From Branchiostoma lanceolatum (Eukaryota > Chordata > Leptocardii > Amphioxiformes > Branchiostomatidae): a DNA stretch of 64,000 nucleotides. The notes under the pieces were generated by a model, which saw nothing but the letters and a program-made list of their open reading frames with translations, had not been told where the DNA came from and ran no database searches. Location of the stretch: NCBI RefSeq assembly GCF_035083965.1, contig NC_089738.1:9822734-9886733 (forward strand), in the 5' to 3' direction. A program made the translations under genes and the position numbers. This document shows, one piece after another, positions 1 through 11,728 of the stretch (position 1 is its first letter; every line of letters starts with the position of its first letter).

Positions 1-73
1 ATTTGAGCATGCATTAAGTAATCTCTTCTAAAAATAGATTGCCCTAACTTTGCCATGTTAACCACTGTTACAG

Positions 74-1518
74 GCAGTTTTGATGATCCATTCCGAATCC
101 GGATCCTGCGACTTGCTGGTAACAAACTAAAGGCAGTCAGGGCATCATGGTTCCCAGCAATACACGCACAGCGGCGACTACTCAGTACCCTTGGTCTGTC
201 ACACAATCAAATTGAATACATAGAACCGGGGGCATTTTTCAACATTCCCATGTTAGGGAACCTCGACCTTTCGCACAACCGTATCACAAATCTACAAGAA
301 GACCAGCTCAATTATTGGAACGCCAACGTTTGGGCCACTACAGGAGTTCTATTACAAGGCAACTCTTTACGCTGTACATGCTCTATCATGTGGTTTGTAG
401 AATCACGTCGACTCTTTCAACAGAATGAAAGATCGAACTTTGGAACATTGAGATGTAGCTATCCAAAAGACCTTCAAGGCACAAAGTTGATAGACCTTAC
501 AAGAACAATGATTACACCGGTGGATTGCCCAGCTCCAAAACTTTCTTTAACGGTATCAGAAGATAATCAATCTTTCCGTTGTGAGATATGTTGGGAAGAA
601 CAACCGACTCAAATCCAGTGGTTGCTCCCAAATAACACTAGACTCGTCGTCAAAGACGTATTATTTAGAGTAGAAACACAAATCAATTTGGGGGAAGTAG
701 ATTTGTCCACTACATTTTTCATAAACCCTAAGGGTTTCGACTGTTGCCATTTTCAATCATTAAGTGAAAATCAGTCCACATTGTCAAACACGACTTGCAA
801 CTTCGTTGGTCAAACTGTTTCTGTCATGAACGTTAGTGAAAACCTTCTACAAGATTGGCACGGTAAAGATCTCTCGTGCTCATCGGTTTTTGGTCACTTA
901 GGCAAAGAGATCATTTCAGATCATCTTAAAGTTTTTGGTATCAAACCCAAAACTCCAGTGTCTCATTCGTTTAGTACTGTTTCCAGCCTAAACAATGTGT
1001 ATACTTCAGTCGCAGTGATAGAGAACGTTTCAGATAGAACCCAACTAGTTTTTCTCCTGGAATCAGACTTGAATGCGAGTATAAATGTAGGGGACTTAAT
1101 CATCACCGTCCTTTTAACATCGTCAATTTTTGCCTTGTCTTGCTTCATCTTTGTCATGGTACGAAAGAGCAAAGAACACAAACAGCAAGGTGGTCATAGC
1201 CACGGTCAAGATCATCGAGAGACCGTCGAGTTTTCTCAAAATACTCACAAAATGGTGGAAGATCAACCCTCAATGATTCATCAGTATGAAGTCATACCGG
1301 ACGACCAAGCAGATCCGGATATCATAATCCCATACGGACAAGCTGCCGCAGTAGGTGTTTATGGCATGGACTCAGGTATAACAAACTCAGCAACAGGTAC
1401 AACAGCATATTCGGAAAGTGAGGGTAACCAAACTTCCCACCCCAAACAACTGAGTGTGGCTGCATTGATACAGAAAGATGACAGAATATGTAAAAATGCG
1501 GGTCAAGTTTCAGCTTAA
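74..1518 (+). CDS. LRR-Ig transmembrane receptor, unit 0 (last exon only)
   Basis: This is the final exon of a receptor gene whose earlier exons lie left of the window. The acceptor is at 71-73 and the exon enters in phase 1, as in all other units. The visible protein has about three LRRs, a Cys-rich LRR C-cap (RCTC...W), an Ig-like domain with CEICWEE and SCSS cysteines, a membrane helix at about 1081-1160 and a cytoplasmic tail. The tail keeps the array's IPYGQA and YGMD motifs but has a different C-terminus. It is the most diverged member and lacks the TTWL end. The ATG at 55 lies in intron sequence and is not a real start. The TAA at 1516-1518 is followed by more open frame, described separately. 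Cell-surface recognition is inferred from architecture; the ligand is unknown. Confidence 0.85.
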
Positions 1519-1662
1519 GTCTATTTAAAGAATCAACCAGAAAAGATGTCAGAAACTGATGACAATGGGATCAATGATGATCCGATCAATGTAGTGCAAA
1601 AGCATGAAAGAGTAGGATACAAAGAAGTGGAAGTACAGACAAATACTGACAGTGTCAATTGA
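1519..1662 (+). other. In-frame open extension after the unit 0 stop codon
   Basis: After the TAA at 1516-1518 the same frame stays open for 47 codons to a TGA at 1660-1662. The translated stretch is hydrophilic and acidic, with residues such as MSETDDNG and YKEVEVQTNTDS, like a receptor tail. It could be a former tail cut off by a recent nonsense change, a readthrough extension, or chance. Unit 3 shows a comparable arrangement. Confidence 0.4.
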
Positions 1663-2712
1663 TCAATGACGCTGTATCATATATTAACTCATACAGATCA
1701 TCTATCACTGACGAAAATGTCCTGGAAGGTTTTGACAAGATTGACCGTAAGACATGACTATAGCAGGAACCTAAAGGCTGGTTCTCATTCTGAACTACAG
1801 TCATTGACTCATCATCATCGTCAAAAAACGATAGTTTATTTTAATGGTAGTAGCAGTATTCTTCATAAAATATTTATTCAGGATTGTTGTAAATTAAAAG
1901 TGTTGTTATTTCCTGATTCTAAACGTTTTTCGTGATAGGTTACATACTTGTGACGTGCTAGAAATGCATATATTAATACAATTTTAGCTGAGTTTTGCTA
2001 GAAATGCATAGATTGATACAATTTTACCTGAGTTTTGACGAGATAGATCATAAAACATGCTTCTAAAGGGAACCCAACAGCTGGTTGACTACTGCAGTTA
2101 CTGATTGGTTATCGTCGTCTAAACCATACATTCTTTATTTTGGTTGTTTGAAAGTCTTGCACTGGTAGTAGCAGTAGTCATTAATCATTATTAAGTGTTT
2201 TTTTTCATGGCTGTGAAAAGTGCTGATAGATGAATATATTAATGTAATTTTTTGCTCAAAAAAAGTGAGAGCTGTCTGGTCAATGAATAAATTCTGCTGA
2301 AAAGAATTCTGCTTACCTTCGTCTCTCTAGCGCCTCATTGCATGCATTAATGCAGTTGTGAATGTGATGAAATTGTCTGGTACGGGCATATCTTTATTTG
2401 CATGTCTACTGTTTCAGCTTCCTACCGAATCAAGAGCCCGGTGGTTCTGAAAACGCTTGAGTGAGTGAGTGAGTGAGTGAGTGAGTGAGTGAGTGAGTGA
2501 GTGAGTGAGGGAGGGAGGGAGTGAGTGAGTGAATGAGTGAGTGAGGGAGTGAGCAAGTGGGTGAGTGAGCAAGTGGTTGAGTGAGCAAGTGGGTGAGTCA
2601 GTGAGTCATTGTGAGCGAGTGAGTAAGCTAGTGAGTGAGTGAGCGAGTGAGTGAGTGAGAGTGTGAGTTAGTATGAAGTAAGTGAGTCAGTGAGCCAGTG
2701 AGTCAGTGAGTT

Positions 2713-2748
<36 letters not shown>

Positions 2749-3510
2749 TCAGTCCGTCAGTGAGTGAGTGTGTGTGTGTGTGTGTGTCGTTGTGAGTGAG
2801 TGAGTGAGTGAGTGAGTGAGAGAGACAGAGAGTGAGTGAGTGAGTGAGTGAGTGAGTTGTTGAGTATATATATTATCAGATGCACAGCTGAAGCGGTGCT
2901 GCTTGGCACCAGCATAAGCATAAAAAGAATTAAGCTTTTACCCAAAAAACATTATCACTACATGAACATATACCGTCCCTGTATGCTCCCTTGTCTGAAC
3001 ATCGGATATATCTATGTCCAACCTTTGGTTACTAGCTCCTCTGGTAAGACATTTACTCCGTTCGACAACCATCGCTGCCGCATTGTTTCATCATTTTGAA
3101 CACAGCGCTATACAGGCAGCACTGATATATCAGAACCTTTATGTATTTGTTTGGGTCTTTTGAAAAAAAGATAGCACTTTCCTACATGTATGGTATGAAT
3201 ATAATTTAAACTTTCGGCATATCATATCAGCTACATATTACAATACAACGGCTGTTTTTATCTCTAAAAACTGGGTTCTCGAGTATTTTATGATCATTCC
3301 AAAATGGTTTTAATATTGTGTGCTGTGTTGACCGATATGGTACGTACATAATTCATAAAGAGGCGTCAAGGGAAACGTTTAAATTTATGTATCTGTAACG
3401 AGGAAATTGTCTGACCAGGGTATCTTATATAAGACTAAGTTTCTGTTATAAATCAAGCAAGTGGCTGGTAACATCAGCATTATCTGAATTTTGCACAGAA
3501 GGGGTCCAAA
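1663..3510. other. Intergenic region between units 0 and 1
   Basis: About 1.85 kb without a convincing gene. It holds AT-rich sequence with two short related copies of a GCTAGAAATGCATA segment near 1958-2010 and the long GTGA microsatellite. The ATG of unit 1 follows at 3511. Open frames here are short and have no recognisable domain. Confidence 0.5.
2457..2863. repeat. Microsatellite, mostly (GTGA)n with GT and GA tracts
   Basis: About 400 bases of imperfect GTGA/GAGT units, interrupted near 2711-2745 and 2767-2790 by GT and GA runs. Any open frame over it, such as Ser-Leu-Thr-His runs on the minus strand, is a by-product of the repeat. Confidence 0.95.
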
Positions 3511-6183
3511 ATGGCAGCAAGCTTCTTGCTAACTGCCTGGATAATACCGATACTTTGCATATCATGTATATGTGATACATGTCCAAATTGTCGCGTTACC
3601 TACGAGAGGTGTCATCCGGAAAGAAATATCGGCTATCCTCCCGTATCTACTGAAGAGGTTTGTGTCACCTGCGATACTGTGGTGGAGGAACATGTCGGGG
3701 ATATCATTCCAAGATGCACGCTTGTCGAAAACGCGACAACTTTGTGGCTCCGGAATTTCCGTTTTGGCTACCTGTCTTCAACTAAATTCAGTCACCTGAA
3801 GCATCTAAGGAATCTCTACATAGAACCAGGTGACTTTACAATTTGTAATAGAGAAAGCCATGATACTGACGTGTCTTTCTTAGATTTCAAGATAAGATGG
3901 AAATGCACAGAAGAGGGCATAGCTCAAGTGATTCATGTATATTAGTAGCATCAATGAATAGAACGTACATAATAATGTACACAAAATATATCTAAACAAA
4001 AAGAAGAACCTGAACAAAACAAATAGTTGCTGTAAGGTTTTGAAGACAAGATCTAACACTTTTTAAATATCCTTTTAAAGATTCAAGTCACTATTGTGAT
4101 GATATGAAACTGTTCTAACCAGTTTCGTTATGCCATTTTTAGGAAACCTCGTACTCCTTGACAACAAGACCTTTGAGGGGTTTCATAGTTTGTACAACCT
4201 GTCCCTGAGCCGGAACAACCTTCCTTATCTAGGGAAGAAGTGGCTTGTTGGAGTCATTGGCCATCTCAACTTAGCTCATAACAAGATAGCATATATAGAA
4301 GACGACGCATTTGGTGTCAGCGATCACTGCCTCGATACTCTAGCTTTACTCCTGTCGTGGAACAAGCTGGAGAGAACCAATCCAGGATACTTCAGACATC
4401 TTTGTAACCTGATGGTCTTGGATCTAAGCTCCAACCGAATCCATACCATCGACAAAGGTACCGTAACAAATTTGCAATTGTTACAGTGTTAGTTGTACAT
4501 GCTTATGCTATGTTCTTGACGTGTTTCATTTGTTACTTTGATATTCATTGTGATCTATGTGAAGAATAGAGCATGACATTCATCCAAAATCTTCTGTACA
4601 CCTTTGACAATACAATCATTTGTGGTTTAGAGGTAATTATGGTTTAGAGGTGTTTTCTGCAATTTCCTTTCTCTGTCTACCCTATATCAAAATCATTTTT
4701 CTTGATATCGCACCTTCTTCAAATTTAGTAGATTTTTCATACCCCTGTTATATATGTCAGTACATGATTCCATTATTCTGTGCAAAATACTAGTTCGACG
4801 AATATTTTCATTTTCATTTCAGAAAGTTTCGATGGGCTGTATCGCCTTAGAGTACTACGTCTTGGCAGTAACAACCTTACGGCGGTAAGAAGAGCTTGGT
4901 TCCCGGCTATAGAGGAACGAAGGCTACTCGCTACCTTGGACCTGTCTAAAAATCACATTAAGTATATCGAACCGGAGGCATTTATGAACCTCTTTCTCTT
5001 AGAGACACTCGATCTAACGCTCAATCTCATCACAAGTCTGCAGAAAGACCAGTTTCAAATTGATAACTTCGGCTTCGGCGTATGGGAATTCAATCAGCTT
5101 TTAGTTGGTGGAAACCCCTTCCGTTGCACGTGCTCTCTTCGTTGGTTATTTGAATCCCGCCAATATTTAGATTCTTTAACTCTTCGTTGGTCAGACTTTA
5201 GGTCATTGACTTGTTTTTATCCGGAAGGCCTCATTGGCACAGATTTCAATGACATTTCAAGCGACGAGATTATATCGTTGCAGTGCCCCACTCCAAAAAT
5301 TATGATAACTGAATTAGACCAAGGTACAACCTTCCGATGTGAGGTATGTTGGGAAGAAGGACCCCCAGACATCAAATGGACATTACCACATAACAGAACA
5401 ATCCTGATCACAAACGTGCTGTTAGAAATCGAAACGTATGTAACCATTGAGGACTTCAGCACATCGACGTCATTCTACATGAACTTGGACGGCTTCAGGT
5501 GCTGCAAACCCGAATGTCCATCTGCCAACCATTCCACACTGTCAGACGTCGCTTGTAACTTCGGAGGAAAGACAATTTCTATTCTAAAAATCAGTGAAAG
5601 TCTCGTGAAGCAATGGTACGGTAAAACAATTTCTTGTACAGCTCTGTTTGCTTTAGGCGACGCAAACATTTCAGCTCAACATACCGTGTCTAACACTAGC
5701 TGGACCCAGCTTTCTCCCTCGTTAAGTACAATTCGTACCAACTTTGTCACCATGGTCTCTACTTCAAGCGCGTCGACAGAAAGTGGTCAAGGCAGCCAGC
5801 AAATAGTTTTCCTATTGAACTCAAACGTGAAAGATAGTATTTCTATTAATCCGGTGGATCTGATCATCACCGTCTTGTTCACATCATCAATTGTTTCGCT
5901 GACCTGCTTTGTCCTCCAGGTACTAAGAGGGGCCACACTAACCAATGAGATAAAAAACCCTAACAACAGTAGAATGGGAAATCAGCAGACCATTGACCAG
6001 TTCTTTCAGCACACCTATGAGACAATAGAAGACCAGCCTCAGCAGTACGAAACAATACGGGACGAACGGATACGGGACGAACAAAATGAGGACGATGTCA
6101 TCACACCATACGGGCAGGCTACCATGTCAGGTGCCTATGGTCTAGACTCGGACAAAACTGCAACAACAGGCAAGATGACATAA
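3511..6183 (+). CDS. LRR-Ig transmembrane receptor, unit 1
   Basis: Three coding exons: 3511-3829, 4143-4457 and 4823-6183, all joined in phase 1, giving 664 residues. Exon 1 begins with a hydrophobic signal peptide followed by a Cys-rich LRR N-cap (CPNC...CVTCDT) and the first LRR. Exon 2 is 315 nt of LRRs with consensus such as LSLSRNNLPYL and LDLSSNRIHTI. Exon 3 carries more LRRs, a Cys-rich C-cap (RCTCSLRW), an Ig-like domain (CEVCWEEGPPDIKW), a membrane helix at about 555-579 and a tail with YETIEDQ and TPYGQA. The tail is shorter than in units 2, 4 and 5 and ends GKMT, so it lacks their TTWL end. It is more diverged from units 2-5 than those are from each other. Cell-surface recognition, probably innate immune, is inferred from the amphioxus LRR-Ig family. 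Confidence 0.87.
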
Positions 6184-7046
6184 AGCAGGCAAACTAAACC
6201 ATATTAAACACCAGAAAGAACATTTGCATGGACAACCCGATAAGTGAACTCATAAATCTACAACGTTGAAGCTTGAAGCAACGTAATGGTGATTGGAGAA
6301 AAATGAATAAGCACAGAAACTGTTTCTAGAACCGCTTATGAGAACTGTAAACCATGCTGGAAGTCGAGATCAAGGCCAGGGTGAATGCACTGATACAATT
6401 CAAGCAGGAATTAACGACACGTATCGAGCACGTATAATCAATACAGTTGAAATGACATTGAACGAATAACCTGGCTATAAATGTGGCAATTCTGTGAAAA
6501 AAGAAGGCGCTTATGATGACTTTGACTTGCAAAGCCTAAGTATGTAAAAAAAAATCAACATTCAACATTCAACATTTACCTTCTGTTTGCTAGTAAAAAT
6601 AGATACAGATTTTAAAACTACTTGACAGAAGCGTCCCTGTGTATCTCGTGTGATTTCTGGCTTGCTGGTACCAATACCAAACGATGTGTATAAGATGGAA
6701 CATTGTTTTGTCTCCATACTTTTATGTATCACTGAACACGTAAGGCAAGGACGTATGTTATCCACACTACTATTTAATGTACATACTGATGTTGTGTGAT
6801 GATGTGTTCAGAATTAAAGAAATAGCACGCTCCAGACGCAAGTGTTGTACTTTTCTCATGTAGTAAATTAAGAATTTAGGCAAGAAAGGTCAATAAGTTT
6901 TTAGTTATTTAAAGACAAGTGAAGTTGTAATTTATCAGATATAAGTCAAATTGACTTCAATTGTAACAAACACGGAGTAACGTTATCATAAAGATACACG
7001 GACACAAGAATAGGCAATTAATGAATTGACTTCCTTCGTGAGAGAG

Positions 7047-7080
<34 letters not shown>

Positions 7081-7082
7081 GG

Positions 7083-7134
<52 letters not shown>

Positions 7135-8380
7135 GCAGGATTTGGTTAAACTCTTTCTTAATTATGGCTATAATTATGATACTGTATTCTCCATCAGACT
7201 TCTAACTGGCTAACTCGATAACAGAAACCGGACCAAAATTTATCCGGCTAGATCACTACGGTTCGTCCAGACCCCAAAGTTGATTCAGTCAATTCAAGGA
7301 ATCTTGTGGAGAGTAGCAATTGATGAATCCCCGACGTGATTATGATATGAGGCGTGTGTGATAAAATTTGTCAGTCTTCAGACATTACAAATCTAGACTT
7401 ATGAATAGTGTCTGTACGTACAAGCTGATACACGGTGTTGCTGCAACCATTGTTGAATGTATGTATTTGGGTCTTCGAGAAAAAATGAATTGAAAGGTAC
7501 TTTAAAAATAACACCTGTAAATCTAGAGAAATTAATAATAACCTTAATTTCAAGAAGCAATAAATACAAGTAGATAACGTTACATACTTGGTAAACAAAT
7601 AAACGGAGAGATATACAAACAATATACACCTGTTTGTGCATACTTTCTGATACATACCGCTGCTGTAACCATGGTTGAATTTATGTATTCAGGTTAGACG
7701 GACCGTCGTGGAAAAGTACTATTTGAAAAACATCTGTAAAATGTTTTTGGGCTCCTGAAAGGAAATGATTTCACAGCTCGTTGTGCCTCTACAAAAATGG
7801 CAACCTAAAGATGCGGCCAAACGTAGTATAATGTTTAAACTTGATAATCTCATAGTCATTCAGCTTGCAACTTTAAGTGTTCGTTGGTAATTCTATTTAT
7901 TGCTTATTCACAAGATACATTTTGCTACTTGACACTTTTACAACGTTCAGCATCCTCTACGTTGCCAGTTTCGTGTTCTTATTATGTATGTAACTACAGA
8001 GATGAGTGTAAGTTTTTGTAAACATCTTCGTCAGTCGTTGTAAGTTATACCTCTGAAGTCTGTCTTTTTTACAGTAATATTCATGAAATATTTGTCGCAG
8101 ATTGCACATGGTACACAAGGCTCTAGCCTGCTGATTCAAGTGTTGTGGTGTGTACTCGCGTATCTATGTTATAGATTATCTTACTTGGTACGAAGTAAGA
8201 ATTACGGTGTTCCTAAATGAGACTTTGCATTCATGTATATAAATTTTGAAAGGTTTTCAATACAAATGGTCATTTCTTGTTATGCAAGAGGGAAGTATCC
8301 GAGATCGCTGCATAAATTCATAAATTCGTGGGAGGAAATTAATTCCTACCTAGATACCTCTTCTGGTGCATGTTACATAC
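6184..8380. other. Intergenic region between units 1 and 2
   Basis: About 2.2 kb of AT-rich sequence. It includes the 3' untranslated region of unit 1, a GA microsatellite, and stretches near 7640-7760 that recur downstream of units 2 and 4 (wording around TGAATTTATGTATT and AAAACATCTGTAAA). No gene is visible. Confidence 0.5.
7040..7129. repeat. (GA)n microsatellite
   Basis: Two runs of GA separated by AAGGGGGGGTGA, about 90 bases in total. Confidence 0.95.
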
Positions 8381-8395
8381 ATGCATATGCAAGAC
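8381..8395 (+). promoter_or_regulatory. Conserved upstream element of unit 2
   Basis: The block ATGCATATGCAAGA lies 71 bases before the preferred ATG of unit 2 and recurs at the same distance before units 3 and 4. It resembles an octamer-like (POU-type) site with dyad symmetry. Promoter function is an inference. Confidence 0.4.
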
Positions 8396-8451
8396 GAAAG
8401 TAGCTTAAAAGGATGAAGATTGTCGTAGAGTTGGCAGACAAACCGTACGAA

Positions 8452-10023
8452 ATGGCGAGTTTCGTCTTGTTGATCGCCTTTCTGGCCGCATTAAGAAACG
8501 TGTCGTGTGACACAGGTGTTTGCCCAAATTGCCAAGCCTTTCACACGAAGTGTTCTCCAGGCAGTGAGCAGATACCATTGTTTGGAGAATCATGTACTTT
8601 CTGTGATACCGTGGTGAACTCGGAGCACAGGGACATCATTCCAATATGTGAGCTTGTTCTAACCTCCCGCTCGCTGTGGCTTCGCAACTACAGCCTTGAC
8701 CACCTGTCTTCGACCGACGTGAGCCACCTAAAACATTTGCGGCACCTCTACATAGAACCAGGTAAGTAAAGCAATACGTGTCTGGTTTTAATCTAGTTGA
8801 AATTTATCAAAAGTTGAGATATTGTTATATTGGACGCTGTAGTAGTGTCATCCCTTAATACAAAAATTAACGTGTAATGTATAACTAAGGGGTAGGGCGC
8901 GAAAAAATAAAATCCATTTAATCTGTTACTGCATGATTTAAGAAACATTTATTTGATCATTGACACATTTATGTATCAATTAAGTTATTTGGTTCACTCC
9001 GTTACACGTGCAGTATAAGGTCCCATCGAATCGTGTGCACACAATAGAATTCGGGATTTAAAGCTGTTAAAGTACAACTTCCTAGATTGGGTGCCACACT
9101 AGTAAATTTACTGGGGCTCACGTGGTAGGTGAGGGAGGATTAAACTGACAAGGATGGCACCAAAGCTAACAACTTACGTTGCTTTAGCAATCCAAGAATC
9201 AGATATGATTAGCTAGCATTTCAAAAAGCGCTGGTCAATAGAAACAAATGTTTCAACACTACCATGACACGCTTCTTTTTTTTCTTTTAGGAGACCTCCG
9301 ATATATCAACAACAGCACATTTGACGGGTTTCAGAATTTGTACAACCTGTCACTGAGCCGGAACAAGCTTACGTATCTAGGAAAGAGTTGGCTTGTTGAC
9401 GTTTACGGCCATTTGAATTTAGCTAATAACGAGATAGCCTTCATAGAAGACGATGCGTTTGGTGCCTATGATCGCTGCCTTGATATGGTTGCTCTTCACC
9501 TACCTTGGAACAAGCTCGACGTCATCGAGTCAGGCTACTTCAGACACCTCTGCAGCGTCATTCTCTTGGATCTACGCTACAACAGAATCCATACCATTGA
9601 CAAAGGTACGTCCAACGTTGCTTATGTGATACTTTTTTTAATATTTGCTTGAGGTTATGTAGTTATGACTGATGATGCCATATTTCATTTTTTTCATCAA
9701 CGTTAACTTTCCATCCCATGTTGAAATGGGCAGTCAGGTCTACATTAAAACATTTACATATTTTTACAAAATTGTAATCATTGTTGCTGTAATGCTCTTT
9801 TCTTGATCCTCCTGCAATGTATTTTGTCCGTACCATATCACCTCCGCAACATGAAGTTCTATTGATAATCCATTCACAAATTGTAATTAGTCTTATGATT
9901 ACTGATCCGAAGTTATGAGTCTTTTGACTTACAGTATCTCTGATCCAGATACACTGCAATCATTTAAGTATGACATGGCCGTTATCAATAATATATATAT
10001 ATTTAAGTCCGATATGATTGCTG

Positions 10024-10054
<31 letters not shown>

Positions 10055-11728
10055 AATATTCAATATATGTGAATATCTAAAATTTCAGGTGGTTTTGATG
10101 ACCTACACCACCTTCGAGTGCTACGTCTTGCCGGTAACAACCTCGAGGTGGTAAAAGGATCTTGGTTCCCGCCGCTAGAGAGAACAAGACTGCTTAGTTC
10201 TTTAGACTTGGCCCAAAATAAAATTCATTACATCGAATCAGAGGCCTTTATACATGTTCCACATTTGGCGACCATTGATCTATCGGACAATCAGATCACA
10301 AGTCTGCAAAATCAGCTTAAAATCAGTACATGGAATCACTACGATGTCTGGGAATCTATAGACCTAAAAGTGAAAGGGAACTTCTTCCGCTGTACATGCT
10401 CTCTTCGTTGGTTCATTAAATCAGTTCAGAAATGTAATGCTGAATTTTCGGATCTAAAGCTACTAACGTGTAGCTACCCAGAAAGTCTAAAAGGCGCAAA
10501 GTTAAATGAACTTTCAAATGCCGTGATATCGTCAATGCAGTGTCCAACACCTGAAGTTACCATAACTACTGTAACAGTAGGTGATGGGCGGACATTTCGG
10601 TGTGAAATGTACTGGGAAGAAGGCCCTCCTCAAATTCAATGGACTCTGCCAAATGGTACAAACCTTATCATCGAAAACGTACCATTTGAAGAAGGACAAA
10701 ACATCTACCTTGGCGACTTAAACTTTACGACATCTTTCTTCATGAATCCAACAGGCTTTACATGCTGCAACTCTACAGCATTTAAACTAGAGAACAATAC
10801 CTATAACTTCGTGGGGAAGACGGTATCTTCTTTGACGGTCAGTCCAGTCATATTACAAAAATGGCGTGGTGAGCTCGTTTCTTGCACATCGCTGTCTGCT
10901 TCAGGTGAGACAAACATCACAGCTCATCTCAAGGTCACTGGTTTGTCTCATTCGTCAGGTAATGATCCTGACGCCATTACCACCATGTCTTATACCACAG
11001 GAACACTGACAGAGACTCGTAAAGACAACAATCAAATAATCTACATCTTAGACTCAGGTATAAACGGCAATGTTTCCATTAACCTATTAGATCTGGTCAT
11101 TACCACCCTTTTCACATCATCGATAGTTGCATTGTCTTGTTTTCTCATTCTTGTTTTGAGAAAACGTACATTTAAGATGTACGGATTGGATAACTGTGAT
11201 GTACACGATCAGCAGAACCCCAACCGTTTCTCCCAGCATACGTACGAAACAGTGGAAGACCAGTACGACGTCATACGTGACAGTCAGGTTGAAGAAGATG
11301 ATGTCATCACACCATACGGACAAGCTGTCATGGCGAGTGCCTACGGAATGGACACAACCATGACGGCAACAGCTAGTCGGTCCCAAGTAACTAAGCACAG
11401 GAGAGTAGATACACCTTATGCCAAACGAAAGAGAGTACGCACACAAAGCGTCGCTGAATCGAGCTACAACGTAGAAGCTTTTAGAAGTACCGATCTGGGT
11501 TTATCGGGAACATTTTCGAAGACCAGAAAAGTAAAGTTCCTAAGAACTCATGGGTTGAACGAAGGTACATGCAAGGCATACAGTAAAGCTAAAATGAATG
11601 TAGCCCAGATCAACAACAGCCGCGATAGTAAAGACTTAAAAAAGGCAAATGACATTAATCAGATGTATATAACTGCAACAGATGATGTTGGTCATTTTAG
11701 AGAGGTTGAGCGCACAACATGGCTTTAG
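8452..11728 (+). CDS. LRR-Ig transmembrane receptor, unit 2
   Basis: Exons 8452-8761, 9291-9605 and 10089-11728 give 754 residues with phase 1 introns. The ATG at 8452 starts directly with a signal peptide (MASFVLLIAFLAAL) and matches the start in units 3-5; an upstream in-frame ATG at 8413 is less likely. The N-cap has CPNC...CDTVV, then about eight LRRs, a C-cap (RCTCSLRWF), an Ig-like domain (CEMYWEEGPP to SCTS) and a membrane helix near 541-566. The cytoplasmic tail of nearly 190 residues has Tyr 594, 601, 618, 627, 652 and 668, a basic stretch AKRKRVR and the C-terminus VERTTWL, whose last three residues fit a class I PDZ ligand. Introns are most like those of unit 4. Role as a cell-surface receptor is inferred. 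Confidence 0.9.
9985..10062. repeat. TA-rich tract in unit 2 intron 2
   Basis: Interrupted runs of TA dinucleotide shortly before the exon 3 acceptor. Unit 4, otherwise closest in its introns, lacks them. Confidence 0.8.

Noticed and set aside
2457-2863. CRISPR-like or coding tandem repeat
   Set aside because: Units are four bases long without spacers; it is a simple microsatellite in a eukaryotic genome.
2757-2945. Minus-strand open frame rich in Ser-Leu-Thr-His
   Set aside because: It is a translation of the GTGA microsatellite, not a gene.
11240-11275. ITAM or ITIM in the receptor tail
   Set aside because: The two tyrosines are seven residues apart, shorter than an ITAM, and the -2 positions (His, Asp) do not fit an ITIM. 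Described as tyrosine motifs only.
10989-11446. Minus-strand open frames over the receptor tails, repeated in several units
   Set aside because: They are shadows of the receptor coding frames and recur only because the genes are duplicates.
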